A DNA stretch of 64,000 nucleotides from Nitrospira lenta (GCF_900403705.1 NZ_OUNR01000020.1:90404-154403); one strand, 5' to 3'; shown: positions 36,365 to 46,540, counted from the first letter of the stretch. The notes: generated from the sequence alone by a model not told the origin. Numbers and translations are program-made.

Positions 36365-37579
36365 ATGACCGCTATGAAAGTACAAGCATCAGGCGTAACC
36401 GCGCCGCAGGGATTTGAAGCCGCCGGCATCCATTGCGGCATTAAGAAGCCGGGCATCCTCGACCTGGCGCTCGTGGTATCGACCGTCGCAGGTCCCATCG
36501 CAGGGGTCTTCACGAAGAACCGCGTGGTGGCCGCGCCCGTGATTCTCGATCGTCGCCATCTACGGCAGCACCGTGGCCGCGCCATCATCGTCAACAGCGG
36601 GAACGCCAATGCCTGCACCGGCGCCAAAGGGCTCCAGGCAGCCGTTGCCATGGCCACTGCCGTGAGCAAGGGCCTGGCGATTCCGGTGAATCAGGTCTTC
36701 GTCGGATCGACCGGCGTCATCGGACGGGTGCTTCCGATTGATCGCGTGCAGACCGGCATCCCAACATTGATCGCAAAACTCAGCCGCACCGGCGGACGAC
36801 AGGCGGCTCAAGCTATTCTCACGACTGACCTACGTCCGAAAACCGTCGTCGTTCAAGGAAGAATCGGCGGCCGGCTCGTGACCATCGGAGGCATGGCCAA
36901 GGGTTCTGGCATGATCCATCCCAATATGGCCACGATGCTCGGGTACTTAACCACGGATGCCGCCATTGCACCGGCCGCGCTGCAGCGCGCGCTGAAATCG
37001 GCGGCCGATCAATCCTTCAACTGCATTACAGTGGACGGCGATACCAGTACGAACGATACGGTTCTCTGCCTGGCCAACGGATTGGCGAAGAACGCGACCA
37101 TCCAATCAGGCACGAAGCCCTATCGGCAGTTCGAACAACTGCTGACCGAGGCCTCGCAGGCACTGGCCTTGGCCATCTGCCGAGACGGCGAAGGCGTCAC
37201 GAAGGTCGTCAAAATCGCCGTCGGCGGAGCCAAGACCGTTGCAGCCGCCAAACGAGTGGCCAGCACAATCGCCACCTCCAATTTGGTCAAGACCGCATTG
37301 TTCGGAGAAGATGCCAATTGGGGACGCGTGATGGGCGCACTCGGTCGATCCGGCGTTCCCATCAATCCCGACACAGTGACCGTGCGCTTCGACAAGGTCG
37401 TCATGGTCAAACAGGGAATGGGCACAGGACTGACCGCTGAACGGAAAATCGCGCAGGTGTTCAAACAGAAGGAATTTACGATTTCGGTCGACCTTGGGCA
37501 AGGACAGGCAGCCGCCCACATGTGGACGACCGATTTGTCCTATGACTATGTTCGCATCAACGCAAGCTATCGATCCTGA
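36365..37579 (+). CDS. argJ: Bifunctional ornithine acetyltransferase/N-acetylglutamate synthase
   Basis: Recycles the acetyl group in arginine synthesis. The 404-aa precursor has the self-cleavage site KGSGMIHPNMATMLGYLTTD (the Thr of MATMLG is the nucleophile). It also has AGVFTKNRVVAAPV, IIVNSGNANACTGAKG, VFVGSTGVIG, DGDTSTNDT and GEDANWGRVMGALGRSG. The presence of argJ with argC implies the cyclic acetyl-recycling route. The start could also be the ATG three codons later (MKVQASG). Confidence 0.96.
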   Translation: MTAMKVQASGVTAPQGFEAAGIHCGIKKPGILDLALVVSTVAGPIAGVFTKNRVVAAPVILDRRHLRQHRGRAIIVNSGNANACTGAKGLQAAVAMATAVSKGLAIPVNQVFVGSTGVIGRVLPIDRVQTGIPTLIAKLSRTGGRQAAQAILTTDLRPKTVVVQGRIGGRLVTIGGMAKGSGMIHPNMATMLGYLTTDAAIAPAALQRALKSAADQSFNCITVDGDTSTNDTVLCLANGLAKNATIQSGTKPYRQFEQLLTEASQALALAICRDGEGVTKVVKIAVGGAKTVAAAKRVASTIATSNLVKTALFGEDANWGRVMGALGRSGVPINPDTVTVRFDKVVMVKQGMGTGLTAERKIAQVFKQKEFTISVDLGQGQAAAHMWTTDLSYDYVRINASYRS

Positions 37580-37790
37580 GCATGGGCCTCACGCCTAACC
37601 GCTTGAAAATCAACCGTCGCTATGATAGCGTGCCGAAGATTTAGAGGTGTACGGACAGCTCTGCTCACACCATTGGCGTCAGCAGAAATAATACTTAAAT
37701 TTAACATCAGCGAAGAAAAGCGCTGCTTGGCTTGAGAATAAGGGGATTCGTTCCCCTCACCCGCACGATGGGTGCTCTGCAAGCCTCGAA

Positions 37791-37799
37791 GGGAGGTGA
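37791..37799 (+). promoter_or_regulatory. Strong Shine-Dalgarno site fixing the rpsB start
   Basis: GGGAGGTGA lies just before the ATG at 37804, which begins the conserved S2 N-terminus; an earlier in-frame start lacks any such site. A short AGGGGA/TCCCCT hairpin (37741-37757) sits in the leader 34 bp upstream and may be a regulatory element. Confidence 0.7.
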
Positions 37800-37803
37800 A
37801 GGC

Positions 37804-38571
37804 ATGGGAGTGGTCGCGATCAAGGAATTGCTGGAAGCAGGCGTGCACTTTGGACACCAGACGAACCGCTGGAATCCAAAGATGAAGAAGTATCTCTTCG
37901 GCGAACGCAACGGCATCTACATCATCGACTTGCAACAGACGCTCACGCGGATGGAACAGGCCTATGCCTTCGTCCGGGACACCGTCGCCGCCGGTGAAAC
38001 CGTCCTCTTTGTCGGCACCAAGCGGCAAGCCGCGGAAATTCTCCAGGAAGAATCAACGCGCGCCAACATGTTCTACGTGAACCAACGCTGGCTCGGCGGC
38101 ATGCTGACGAACTTCAAAACCATTCGTCTCAGCATCGACAAGATGAAGAAGATGGAAACGACACTGCAGAATCCGACCGAGCATGGCCTGAAGAAAAAAG
38201 AAATCATGCTCATGCAGAAGGACATCGTCAAATTGCAGAAGTATCTCTCTGGCATCAAGACCATGCGCGGCCTTCCGGGCGCCATCTTCGTGCTGGATAC
38301 CCGCATTGAAAAAATCGCCGTGCAGGAAGCGACCCGACTGGGGATCCCCGTCATCGCCATTCTGGACAGCAACTGCGACCCCGACAACATCACCTACCCG
38401 ATCCCGGGCAATGATGACGCCATTCGCTCCATCAAGCTGATCACCTCGAAGATTGCGGACGCCTGCATCGAAGGCGCGCATATCAAGACGCAGCGCGATG
38501 AGGCCGACTTCCAGGCCGCCCCGGCAGCCGGAGGCAAGCCGGCCGCACTGAGCGCGGCTCCGGTCGCATAA
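37804..38571 (+). CDS. rpsB: 30S ribosomal protein S2
   Basis: A 255-aa S2 protein: MGVVAIKELLEAGVHFGHQT, RWNPKMKKYLFGERNGIYII, FVGTKRQAAEILQEE, NQRWLGGMLTNFKTI and NCDPDNITYPIPGNDDAIRS. The C-terminus is Ala/Pro-rich. It opens the rpsB-tsf-pyrH-frr cluster, whose order is conserved across bacteria. The leader upstream (37580-37803) holds no gene. Confidence 0.97.
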   Translation: MGVVAIKELLEAGVHFGHQTNRWNPKMKKYLFGERNGIYIIDLQQTLTRMEQAYAFVRDTVAAGETVLFVGTKRQAAEILQEESTRANMFYVNQRWLGGMLTNFKTIRLSIDKMKKMETTLQNPTEHGLKKKEIMLMQKDIVKLQKYLSGIKTMRGLPGAIFVLDTRIEKIAVQEATRLGIPVIAILDSNCDPDNITYPIPGNDDAIRSIKLITSKIADACIEGAHIKTQRDEADFQAAPAAGGKPAALSAAPVA

Positions 38572-38630
38572 CGCCTTTCGACAGCCAACTATTTATGACG
38601 ATCTCTCTCACCGCGTAAGGATAGAGGACC

Positions 38631-39227
38631 ATGGCAGGATCAAGTCAGCTTGTAAAAGAACTTCGGGAAAAAACCGGCGCCGGCATCCTGGATTGCCAGA
38701 AGGCGTTGACTGAAAACGGCGACGATGTCGAGAAGGCGATCGACTACCTCCGGCAGAAAGGCCTGGCCGCTGCAGCCAAGAAAGCCGGGCGTGAAACGAA
38801 TCAGGGGTTGATCCATTCCTATATCCATATGGGAGGAAAAATCGGCGTCCTGATCGAGGTCAATTGCGAAACAGACTTTGTAGCGCGCAACGAAGAGTTT
38901 AAAGCCTTCGTGAACGACCTGGCTCTCCAGATCGCCGCCGCAAATCCGTCATACGTAAGACGCGAGGATATCCCCGCAGACCTGGTCGAACGAGAAAAAG
39001 CAATTTTCGAAGGACAAGCGAAGGAACTGGGGAAGCCCGCGGCAGCCTTGCCGAAGATCGTGGAAGGCAAGCTGGAAAAGTTCTATCAAGAGAACTGCCT
39101 GCTGGAACAAACCTTCATCAAGGACCCAACCGTCACCGTCAAAGACCTGGTGGCGCAGAAGATTTCGAAGATCGGGGAGAACATGAACATTCGCCGGTTC
39201 ACCCGCTTTCAGTTAGGCCAAGCATGA
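38631..39227 (+). CDS. tsf: Translation elongation factor Ts
   Basis: A 198-aa EF-Ts, the nucleotide exchange factor for EF-Tu. It begins [27 protein letters not shown] in pieces, then [40 protein letters not shown] and [17 protein letters not shown]. It is the short form with a single core subdomain, as in many non-proteobacterial lineages. AGAGGA precedes the ATG. It overlaps pyrH by 4 bp (ATGA). Confidence 0.97.
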   Translation: MAGSSQLVKELREKTGAGILDCQKALTENGDDVEKAIDYLRQKGLAAAAKKAGRETNQGLIHSYIHMGGKIGVLIEVNCETDFVARNEEFKAFVNDLALQIAAANPSYVRREDIPADLVEREKAIFEGQAKELGKPAAALPKIVEGKLEKFYQENCLLEQTFIKDPTVTVKDLVAQKISKIGENMNIRRFTRFQLGQA

Positions 39228-39949
39228 GTTCTGCGAAATACCGGCGCCTCCTCCTGAAAGTCAGCGGGGAGATGTTGGCCGGTGAGCAGGGCTATGGAAT
39301 CCAGCCGTCCGTCCTTGAGGGACTGGCGCAGGAAATCGCCTCTGTCGTTGCCATGGATGTCCAAGTTGCCGTCGTCATTGGCGGCGGCAACATATTCCGC
39401 GGACTCGCCGCCAGCGCATCTGGGATGGAACGAGCCTCAGCGGACTACATGGGCATGCTCGCCACCGTGATGAATGCCCTCGCCCTCCAGAATGCCCTGG
39501 AACGGGTCGGCGTCATCACTCGAGTCCAATCCGCCATCGAAATGCGCCAGCTGGCCGAAGGCTACATCCGCCGGCGGGCCATTCGCCATCTGGAAAAAAA
39601 CCGCGTCGTGATTTTTGCCGGCGGCACCGGCAACCCCTATTTCTCAACCGATACGGCGGCGGCACTCCGCGCCATGGAAATCGGCGCCCAGGTCATCCTC
39701 AAGGGCACCAAAGTCGATGGGATTTACGATGCCGATCCGGTGAAAAACCCATCGGCGAAAAAGTACAGCGAGATCCCGTTTCTGTCGATTCTGAATCAAA
39801 ACTTAAAAGTCATGGACTCGACGGCCATCAGCCTCTGCATGGACAACAACCTTCCCCTGATCGTGTTCAAGTTGACCGAACAGGGGAACTTCAAGCGGGT
39901 CGCACTCGGCGAACCCATCGGCACGCTGGTCACGATCAGCCCGCGCTAG
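39224..39949 (+). CDS. pyrH: Uridylate kinase
   Basis: Phosphorylates UMP to UDP. The 241-aa amino-acid-kinase-fold protein has [33 protein letters not shown], the [17 protein letters not shown] helix, [20 protein letters not shown] and [14 protein letters not shown]. The C-terminus ends [13 protein letters not shown]. Translationally coupled to tsf (4-bp overlap) and followed 19 bp later by frr. Confidence 0.97.
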   Translation: MSSAKYRRLLLKVSGEMLAGEQGYGIQPSVLEGLAQEIASVVAMDVQVAVVIGGGNIFRGLAASASGMERASADYMGMLATVMNALALQNALERVGVITRVQSAIEMRQLAEGYIRRRAIRHLEKNRVVIFAGGTGNPYFSTDTAAALRAMEIGAQVILKGTKVDGIYDADPVKNPSAKKYSEIPFLSILNQNLKVMDSTAISLCMDNNLPLIVFKLTEQGNFKRVALGEPIGTLVTISPR

Positions 39950-39968
39950 CTCACTACGGAGTACCGCC

Positions 39969-40532
39969 ATGTCGAACGCAGCTGCAGTCAAACAAACTCT
40001 GACGACCCACATGGACAATGCCGTGGAGCACCTCAAGCGGGACCTTGCCGGTCTGCGGACAGGCCGGGCCTCGGTAGCGCTCCTGGACAACATTCGGGTC
40101 GATTACTACGGCACCATGACGCCGCTCAAACAGATTGCCAATATCTCGACTCCGGAAGCACGGCTCATCACGATCCAGCCCTGGGAACCGCAATTGATTA
40201 AAGAAATTGAAAAGTCCCTGGCGAATTCCGGACTGGGCGTAAATCCCTCCAACGACGGCAAAATGATCCGGGTCCCCCTTCCCCCATTGACCGAAGAACG
40301 CCGCAAGGAATTGACGAAGATCTGCAAGAAACACGGGGAAGACACCAAAGTACAAATCCGCGGCTTCCGGCGCGATGCGAATGAAGAGTTGAAGAAGCTT
40401 CAAAAAGATGCGAAGTTGACCGAAGACGAACTGCGCAAGGGAGAGCAGGAAACCCAAAAGCTCACCGAGCAGTACGGACAGAAAATCGACGACGTGATCA
40501 AGAAGAAGGAACAGGAGATCATGGAAGTCTGA
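39969..40532 (+). CDS. frr: Ribosome recycling factor
   Basis: A 187-aa RRF that splits post-termination ribosomes with EF-G. It has MDNAVEHLKRDLAGLRTGRA, VDYYGTMTPLKQIANISTPE, IQPWEPQLIKEIEKSL, NDGKMIRVPLPPLTEERRKE and the long three-helix bundle ending IDDVIKKKEQEIMEV. All family landmarks are in place and the length is normal. It follows pyrH on the same strand. Confidence 0.97.
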   Translation: MSNAAAVKQTLTTHMDNAVEHLKRDLAGLRTGRASVALLDNIRVDYYGTMTPLKQIANISTPEARLITIQPWEPQLIKEIEKSLANSGLGVNPSNDGKMIRVPLPPLTEERRKELTKICKKHGEDTKVQIRGFRRDANEELKKLQKDAKLTEDELRKGEQETQKLTEQYGQKIDDVIKKKEQEIMEV

Positions 40533-40560
40533 GTCAGGCTTCCAGATCTCTCCTCATCGC

Positions 40561-41694
40561 GTGCCGACTATTTCTACATCCTCTCCGACCTACGCCATCG
40601 TCGACCTCTCCGCTCTCACCCATAACCTGACGCAGTTGCGCCGCCTCCTCTCACCCGGATGCGAGGTCATGGCGGTCATCAAGGCAAATGCTTACGGCCA
40701 CGGCGCCATCGAGGTCGCGCGATCGCTCATCGCCCAGGGAGTGGCCCGTATCGCCGTCGTCTCACTCGACGAGGGCATCGCCATCCGGTCTGCCGGCATC
40801 ACCGTTCCAGTCGTGCTGTTGGGACCGCTGTTCCCGGATCAGCTCCACGACATCATCGCCCATCGCCTGACACCCGTCATCAGCGACCGCGCGTCGCTCC
40901 CAATGCTGACGCAGGCGACGACCTCGCTCGCGACTCCCTACCCGATTCACCTCAAAGTGGAAACAGGCATGGGCCGTCTTGGATTGGCCGCGGACGAGCT
41001 ATTACGCCTCATCGACTCAGGCCAATTGCCGGCCTCGCTCAGGATCGAAGGAGTGATGACCCATTTCTCCGATTCCGACGGCCCTGAGACCGGCCAAACG
41101 GAAGAACAGCTTGCGCGCTTTCAGAGTATCGTAAATAGCCTCACGACCCGCGGCCTTTCGATTCCGCTGATTCATGCCGCGAACAGCGGAGCCGCCGTTC
41201 GCTACCCGCGGGCGCACTATTCGATGATTCGGCCCGGCATCATGCTCTACGGCTATCACACCTTGCCGGAATCGATTTCGGCACCCGACCTCAAACCGGT
41301 CTTGTCATTACGAAGTTGCATCGCGCAGATGCGCGCCATTCCGGCCGGCTGCCCCGTCAGCTATAACGGAACATTCGTGGCCAAGCGGCCGACGCGTGTC
41401 GCCGTGCTCCCGATCGGCTATGCGGACGGATTCAACCGGCGACTCTCTAATCGTGGAGAAGTCCTCGTGCGCGGACAACGCGCCAAGGTCATCGGCCTGG
41501 TCTGTATGGATATGGTGATGATCGATGTGACGGAGATTCCAGACGCCTCCGTCGGAGACGAGGTCATCCTAATCGGCCGCCAGGGAACCGATCAGATTAC
41601 CGCAGCCGATCTGGCAAAATGGACCGGCACCATCGCCTACGAAACGCTGTGCGCCATCGGTCCACGCATCCCACGCCGCTACCAAAACTCCTAG
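40561..41694 (+). CDS. alr: Alanine racemase
   Basis: PLP enzyme supplying D-alanine for peptidoglycan. The 377-aa protein has YAIVDLSALTHNLTQL, the PLP lysine in AVIKANAYGHGAIEVA (~39-54), LKVETGMGRLGL, HAANSGAAVRYP, MIRPGIMLYGYH, and the catalytic tyrosine region GCPVSYNGTFVAKRPTRVAV. GLVCMDMVMIDVT near residue 315 completes the C-terminal barrel. The start is GTG with a weak upstream site; an alternative start is not obvious. It follows frr by 28 bp. Confidence 0.95.
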   Translation: MPTISTSSPTYAIVDLSALTHNLTQLRRLLSPGCEVMAVIKANAYGHGAIEVARSLIAQGVARIAVVSLDEGIAIRSAGITVPVVLLGPLFPDQLHDIIAHRLTPVISDRASLPMLTQATTSLATPYPIHLKVETGMGRLGLAADELLRLIDSGQLPASLRIEGVMTHFSDSDGPETGQTEEQLARFQSIVNSLTTRGLSIPLIHAANSGAAVRYPRAHYSMIRPGIMLYGYHTLPESISAPDLKPVLSLRSCIAQMRAIPAGCPVSYNGTFVAKRPTRVAVLPIGYADGFNRRLSNRGEVLVRGQRAKVIGLVCMDMVMIDVTEIPDASVGDEVILIGRQGTDQITAADLAKWTGTIAYETLCAIGPRIPRRYQNS

Positions 41695-41713
41695 CCCACT
41701 CCGCCTCACGCGG

Positions 41714-42940
41714 CTAGAAATTCACGCGCAGTGAAATCCCGCCCGAATGATAGGTCGTACGATAGAGTCCATTGACCGCTGTCGCCAGGGCGCATCCGCA
41801 GCTCACCGTCCGCTGTTCGTAGAGCGAGGCTTGATAGGACAGATCAAATGCCACGGCCTTTGGCTTGATCGGGCCGAACCCAAAATCGCCGCAACGAACG
41901 CCGAATATCGTCCCGCCTTCCTTGCACACCAACCCAAATCCCACCGATGGAATATGCACGTCGGCGGACGGAATAGCCGGGTCGAACGTGAGATCAGGAA
42001 TTTGCGACGGCGAATTCATGTAGCCGGCACGGAGCGCCAGCTCCCACTCCGGCAACGATTCCATCTTCAACCATCGGTACTCGGTCCCGATCATCACGGT
42101 ATAGGTGCTGCGCCAGTTTTGCGGTTGCGGAATGATAGACCCGTTCGCCAACGCGATATCTAGGTTCCTAACCGATTTCCACCCGACATAGTCCACATCC
42201 AATTCCAATTTCCATTCACGTTCGGCGGTCCTCGTCGGCCAGATCGCAATGGCGCCGGTAATAACTTGCGGCAACACAAAGGTCGTCGACGCATCCGAGG
42301 TCTTTACCCCGTTGGCTAAAATGCCTCCGTTCAACGGCAACGCCACCTGATTCCGATAGACCACGCCAATATTCGCGATGGGTTTTCCATCGCCGTTCCT
42401 CAGAGCGGTGTACAGCAAACTCACGTTGTATCCAACCGCCGTTCCCTTGCCATAGAGTTCCGTTTTTTGTCCTGCGGTACCCAGCACCGACGGTGCCACG
42501 GCACCCGTTGAAATGAATTGCTTCTCAAAGTGCCCTTCGCCCAACATATCGGAAAAGGTATAGATGTCGGCGCCGAGGCCGAGCGACAAATCCGGCGTGA
42601 CTTGATAGGCGATCGTCGGTTTGATATCGATCAGCGGCAATGCAGAAAAGACTGCCTTGAATTGTTGCGGACCGTTGTCCGCATACCGGCTCACTGATCC
42701 GAACGGCGAGGTCAGACCGATCCCGACCGTCACCCTGTTCAACCACTCGGCGCCGAAGCCGCCCAAATTCGCCGTGATAAACAGATGCGCCGGCGGCGGC
42801 CAGGCCAGACTCCCGTCGCGATTCCCCGTGGCATTGGCTCCGGAGGTGCTCGTGAAACTGGTGGTTCCTCCGGTCAGCATTCCTCCAGCCAGTATTTGCA
42901 CACCGGGCAACTGTGTCATCCCGGCAGGGTTATAGTGCAA
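41714..42940 (-). pseudogene. FadL/OmpP1-family outer membrane protein, body of a gene split by an in-frame TAG
   Basis: About 408 codons of a hydrophobic-substrate transporter barrel. LHYNPAGMTQLPGVQ is the FadL hallmark, normally preceded by a signal peptide and an ADDPSA segment. Reading upstream in the same frame continues perfectly (GTSASGQGNAYAAQADDPSA) until a TAG at 43001-43003, and beyond it the signal peptide is found in the same frame. The body has FadL features: repeated beta strands with aromatic girdles, and a C-terminal GGISLRVNF ending in Phe. Without readthrough the barrel has no signal peptide and no convincing start. The gene is a recent nonsense pseudogene, a sequencing error or a readthrough case. 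Confidence 0.75.
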
Positions 42941-43000
42941 CGCGGAAGGATCGTCAGCCTGAGCCGCGTAGGCGTTCCCTTGCCCTGATGCGGACGTCCC

Positions 43001-43126
43001 CTACCCCTGGATCCTCGGCACCTGAGCCGAGGCCGGAGAAAAAAGACCGCTCGCTAGAACGCCCCCTCCTACGATCACAATTGCCACCACCACCGACAAC
43101 CACTCGCGCTGCCACACCCCTGCCAT
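43001..43126 (-). pseudogene. Signal-peptide part of the split FadL/OmpP1 gene
   Basis: A 41-codon stretch from ATG (MAGVWQREWLSVVVAIVIV and onward to SPASAQVPRIQG) ending at TAG. The hydrophobic core and ASA-Q cleavage site make a good Sec signal peptide. GGAGG lies 6-7 nt before the ATG. The frame is identical to that of the barrel downstream, and no frameshift is needed. Both parts together give a 470-codon gene of normal FadL length. Confidence 0.72.
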
Positions 43127-43182
43127 CACAACCCTCCGATAGAAAACGGCCGATGAATCATTCCGACCTCGCCTGCCAAAGC

Positions 43183-46035
43183 TTAGTGAAACCAACGCTC
43201 CATGACCGCGCGCAGCTCACCGGCATCAAACGGCTTGAGCAAATAGGCCTGAGCCCCCATCCCGATCGCCTGAACCGCCAGCTCCTGTGATCCGGACGCC
43301 GTCATGACGATGATCGGAACCTCTGTGGCCTGCAAGCGAATTTCTCTCACGACATTCAGCCCTTCACTCTGCCCCAGACCGACATCGAGCATCACGCCGG
43401 CATACCCGCCCGACTGGACCGCCACACGCGCTTCCTGGCCATCCAGCGCTGCTTCAGGACAATATCCGCTGGCCTTCAACCGGTCGAACAGCCACTGCCG
43501 AATGTCCGGATCTTCGTCGGCTACCAGCACGCGCCGCTCCGCGACCGGCGGACTGAGCGGCGTCGTGGGAATTGCCGATCGAAGCGGCAACGTAAAGGAT
43601 ACTTCCGCGCCCCCAGCCGGACAGTTTTTAGCCGCGACGCTTCCGCCTTGCAATTCTACCAGCGTTTTCACGATGGACAACCCCAGCCCAAGCCCCTTGG
43701 GTCCGCTTCGCTGTCCATGTTGCACGCGGAAAAACGGATCGAAGATCCGATCGAGATCCTCCGCCGGAATCCCCGGCCCCGTGTCCCTGACCAGAATGCG
43801 GACGAACCGCGGACTGGACGATTCGACGGCCACCAAGATCTCACCATCCTCCGGCGTATACTTGACCGCATTCTGGAGCAAATTCACCGCCACCTGAATC
43901 AAGCGGTCGCGGTCGGCCCACACCTCGATACCGAGGTCTCGCGCGCTGATCCCCAGTCGTTGCCGCTTGGCGGACGCCAGCGGGCGCAGTTGCTCAATCG
44001 CGTCCGTCAGGCAAGACTCCAGGTCCACATCGACCGGATGAACTTCCAGGCGGCCGGCCTCGATCCTGGTCCGATCCAAAAGATCTTCAATCATCCGAAT
44101 CAGCCGATCGGAATTATCCAGCATACGGAACAGATACCGCTGCTGCTTCTCATTCAGCGGACCGGTAAGCCCATCCAGAAGGTTCTGCACAAACCCCTTG
44201 ATAGACGTCAGCGGGGTGCGCAGCTCGTGCGAGACATGGGACAAAAACTGCGACCGCACCCGGTCGGCCTGCTCCAGCGCCTCCGTGCGCTCACGAACTT
44301 TCAACTCCAATCCGACGTTCCATTCCTCGATCTGCTGATAGGCCGACGCATTATCGAGTGCGATGGCCACTTGATTCGCCAGCGTCGTCATCAGCTCGAG
44401 ATCGTCCGTCGTCAAGCTCGGCTCGTGCGTCCGGTCCACCGTCAGAATCCCCAGAATGTGGTCTTTGGCCCTCAGCGGAACGATAATCAACGACTTCGTC
44501 CGGCTTAGCTCCGCCAACCGCCGATTGATCGGATGGAGCTGCGGCCAGACCGTTTGGATATCCGCGATCAACAGCGGAAGCCCTTGCAGCACCGCCATCC
44601 CCTCGGGGCTGTTCCGATCCGTCACCGGCACCTCGCAGTCCTGCGCGTACGCCAAGACTTCATCCGAGGCGCCGATCACGCGCACATGCCGAATGACCGA
44701 GCGCAACGGATCGAACGTCGACACCATGGCACGGTCATAATGCAGATCGCGCGTGAGCGTTTCCAACACACGTTCAAGCAGCGTTTCGCGATCCAGCGTC
44801 GCGCTGAACAGAAGCCCGGCTTGGTGCAATGCCGTCAATTGCGTCACCTTCCGCCGCAACTCGACTCGCGTCTGCTCCTGCCCTAAATAGGCCTCGCGCA
44901 ATTCCTCATGCCGCGATTCGACGAACGCGATCTGTTCGCGAATGAGCGCCTCGCGCTGCAAACTTTCCTTGCGCATGCAGCGCTGCATCAGCCATCCGGC
45001 CGCCAGGACCGGACTCAATCCGGCAAGCGCCATCTCTGCCGGCCCCACGGCGGACGACAGAACCCGTAGGCCTCCCGCAAGACACAACCCGATCAACCCA
45101 CTCCACAAAATCCAGTGCGTCTGGCGCCGAGAACCCGGATTGCCCCAGCCATCCCACACTGGTTCCAGCGGTAACGGCCCCCGCTCGGATTCAGCCGAAA
45201 CGGCATCACACAACACCGGCTCAGGCAGCACCGGCACCGCCGCCGAAGACCGAGACGCACGCCCCCATCGTCTCGCGCCATCGTTCTGCCACCGAATAAG
45301 CCACCGGCACCATTCATCGTCGTTGGACACACACGACAGATTCGTCAACGTCGCTGGAGGCAGCCCGTGCACGCGCGACGGAACCGCCGCAAAAATCCCT
45401 TGGGCGGACTGACAAACTAGATACGTGCACCGCCGACGGAACGGCCCGAACTGGCGAAGCGTCCGGTCGGAAAACCGCATGGCCAGCGTGGCGGATCCCG
45501 GTGTCACGCTGACCACCCGGCATTCGACTGACCCGGAGGCAAACTTGTTTCCGAAGTAGGGAAACATGCCGTAGATCTGTTCAAGCGAGAAGGGCCGCGC
45601 CAGGACTTGAATGATGGGCGACATCTTTTCCATCCCGCCCGCAAAAATGAAATTCGGATCGCCGGTCAAGAGTTCGCAGAATTCGTAGAGGTAGGCGGCA
45701 AATTCGTAGGAGTAGCTATTCCACGGATTCTTCAGAAACTCCGGCGTCACATGGTAGACCGAATCCTTGATGCGCTGATTCAACAGCACGCACAATTCAT
45801 CGACGGCCTCTGAACCAGCGCCGTCCCCCCGTTCACGCGTCAGCGTCTTCTCCAAATCGAGAATGACCGCCCGGATGCTCAGGCCGCTCAGATCCCTGAT
45901 CGTCTGGCCCTGTTCGTCTAACCCGAACGGGCGAAACTCCATCGACGGCCGGTCAAGAATCCTGCGCTCTTTGGGTAAGAGTTCGACCAGCGGCAACACC
46001 ACCGGCTGGACCCCTTCCAACGACTGAATGGGCAT
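43183..46035 (-). CDS. Hybrid sensor histidine kinase with GAF and receiver domains
   Basis: A 950-aa signalling protein. Residues ~1-275 form an N-terminal domain I do not recognise with certainty; it is cysteine-bearing and includes FGPFRRRCTYLVCQSAQG and SNDDEWCRWLIRW. Two membrane segments follow (~303-350), then a coiled coil and a GAF domain (~415-565). HisKA comes next, with the phospho-histidine in FLSHVSHELRTPLTSIKGF (~600). HATPase_c has NLLQNAVKYTPEDGEI, DTGPGIPAEDLDRIFDPFF and GLGLGLSIVKTLV. The C-terminal receiver (~835-950) has ADEDPD, the phospho-aspartate in GVMLDVGLG and LLKPF. The partner regulator is not adjacent. Confidence 0.9.
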   Translation of the reverse strand: MPIQSLEGVQPVVLPLVELLPKERRILDRPSMEFRPFGLDEQGQTIRDLSGLSIRAVILDLEKTLTRERGDGAGSEAVDELCVLLNQRIKDSVYHVTPEFLKNPWNSYSYEFAAYLYEFCELLTGDPNFIFAGGMEKMSPIIQVLARPFSLEQIYGMFPYFGNKFASGSVECRVVSVTPGSATLAMRFSDRTLRQFGPFRRRCTYLVCQSAQGIFAAVPSRVHGLPPATLTNLSCVSNDDEWCRWLIRWQNDGARRWGRASRSSAAVPVLPEPVLCDAVSAESERGPLPLEPVWDGWGNPGSRRQTHWILWSGLIGLCLAGGLRVLSSAVGPAEMALAGLSPVLAAGWLMQRCMRKESLQREALIREQIAFVESRHEELREAYLGQEQTRVELRRKVTQLTALHQAGLLFSATLDRETLLERVLETLTRDLHYDRAMVSTFDPLRSVIRHVRVIGASDEVLAYAQDCEVPVTDRNSPEGMAVLQGLPLLIADIQTVWPQLHPINRRLAELSRTKSLIIVPLRAKDHILGILTVDRTHEPSLTTDDLELMTTLANQVAIALDNASAYQQIEEWNVGLELKVRERTEALEQADRVRSQFLSHVSHELRTPLTSIKGFVQNLLDGLTGPLNEKQQRYLFRMLDNSDRLIRMIEDLLDRTRIEAGRLEVHPVDVDLESCLTDAIEQLRPLASAKRQRLGISARDLGIEVWADRDRLIQVAVNLLQNAVKYTPEDGEILVAVESSSPRFVRILVRDTGPGIPAEDLDRIFDPFFRVQHGQRSGPKGLGLGLSIVKTLVELQGGSVAAKNCPAGGAEVSFTLPLRSAIPTTPLSPPVAERRVLVADEDPDIRQWLFDRLKASGYCPEAALDGQEARVAVQSGGYAGVMLDVGLGQSEGLNVVREIRLQATEVPIIVMTASGSQELAVQAIGMGAQAYLLKPFDAGELRAVMERWFH

Positions 46036-46231
46036 AGCATCCCTCCACTCCCGAAACAGGCCGGAGCCAACGCCGGATATCCGCTTCTAGCGAGGCTAGT
46101 ATAGGAAGGGAGGCTAGCTGACTTCAAGAGAGAAGATTGCTCGGTGGGAGGAGCGAATCACGCGGAAAGACCGGCCAACAGAGCCGATTCGGCATTCTCT
46201 GTCAACCGGCCAGATGGAAGAATCAACCGGC

Positions 46232-46540
46232 TTACTGCTTCACTCGCCGCTTGAGCTGTTTCTCGATGCTGGCGACCTTGCTGGACAGCCGGCCTTTCGC
46301 CGCCTTGCGATAGTCGACCTTGATCGTGCAGGAAATGCGGCCGCAATCTTTGCGCATCCGTTCATAACACTTCTTCACGACGCCAAAGACTTCGTCCCAT
46401 TCCCCTTCCAACACCGTGCCCATCGGATTGAGCCGGTAATCCACGCCGCTCTTGTCGATAATATCCAGCGACCGGGCCACATACTTCCCGACACTCTCCC
46501 CCTTGCCGAGCGGGGACATACTGAATTCAAGCAAGACCAT
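46232..46540 (-). CDS. MTH1187/YkoF-like thiamine-binding family protein
   Basis: A 102-aa ferredoxin-like-fold protein: MVLLEFSMSPLGKGESVGKY, then VDYRLNPMGTVLEGEWDEVF and RISCTIKVDYRKA. This is the Thiamine_BP (DUF77, MTH1187) pattern, with the PMGT motif contacting ligand in structures of relatives. GGGAG lies upstream of this ATG, and a longer reading is not supported. It is 14 bp from the precorrin-2 dehydrogenase gene, a pairing whose meaning is unknown. Confidence 0.82.
   Translation of the reverse strand: MVLLEFSMSPLGKGESVGKYVARSLDIIDKSGVDYRLNPMGTVLEGEWDEVFGVVKKCYERMRKDCGRISCTIKVDYRKAAKGRLSSKVASIEKQLKRRVKQ

Noticed and set aside
37739..37760. S2-autoregulatory leader upstream of rpsB
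   Set aside because: A small 6-bp hairpin is present, but nothing matches a known S2-binding RNA fold.
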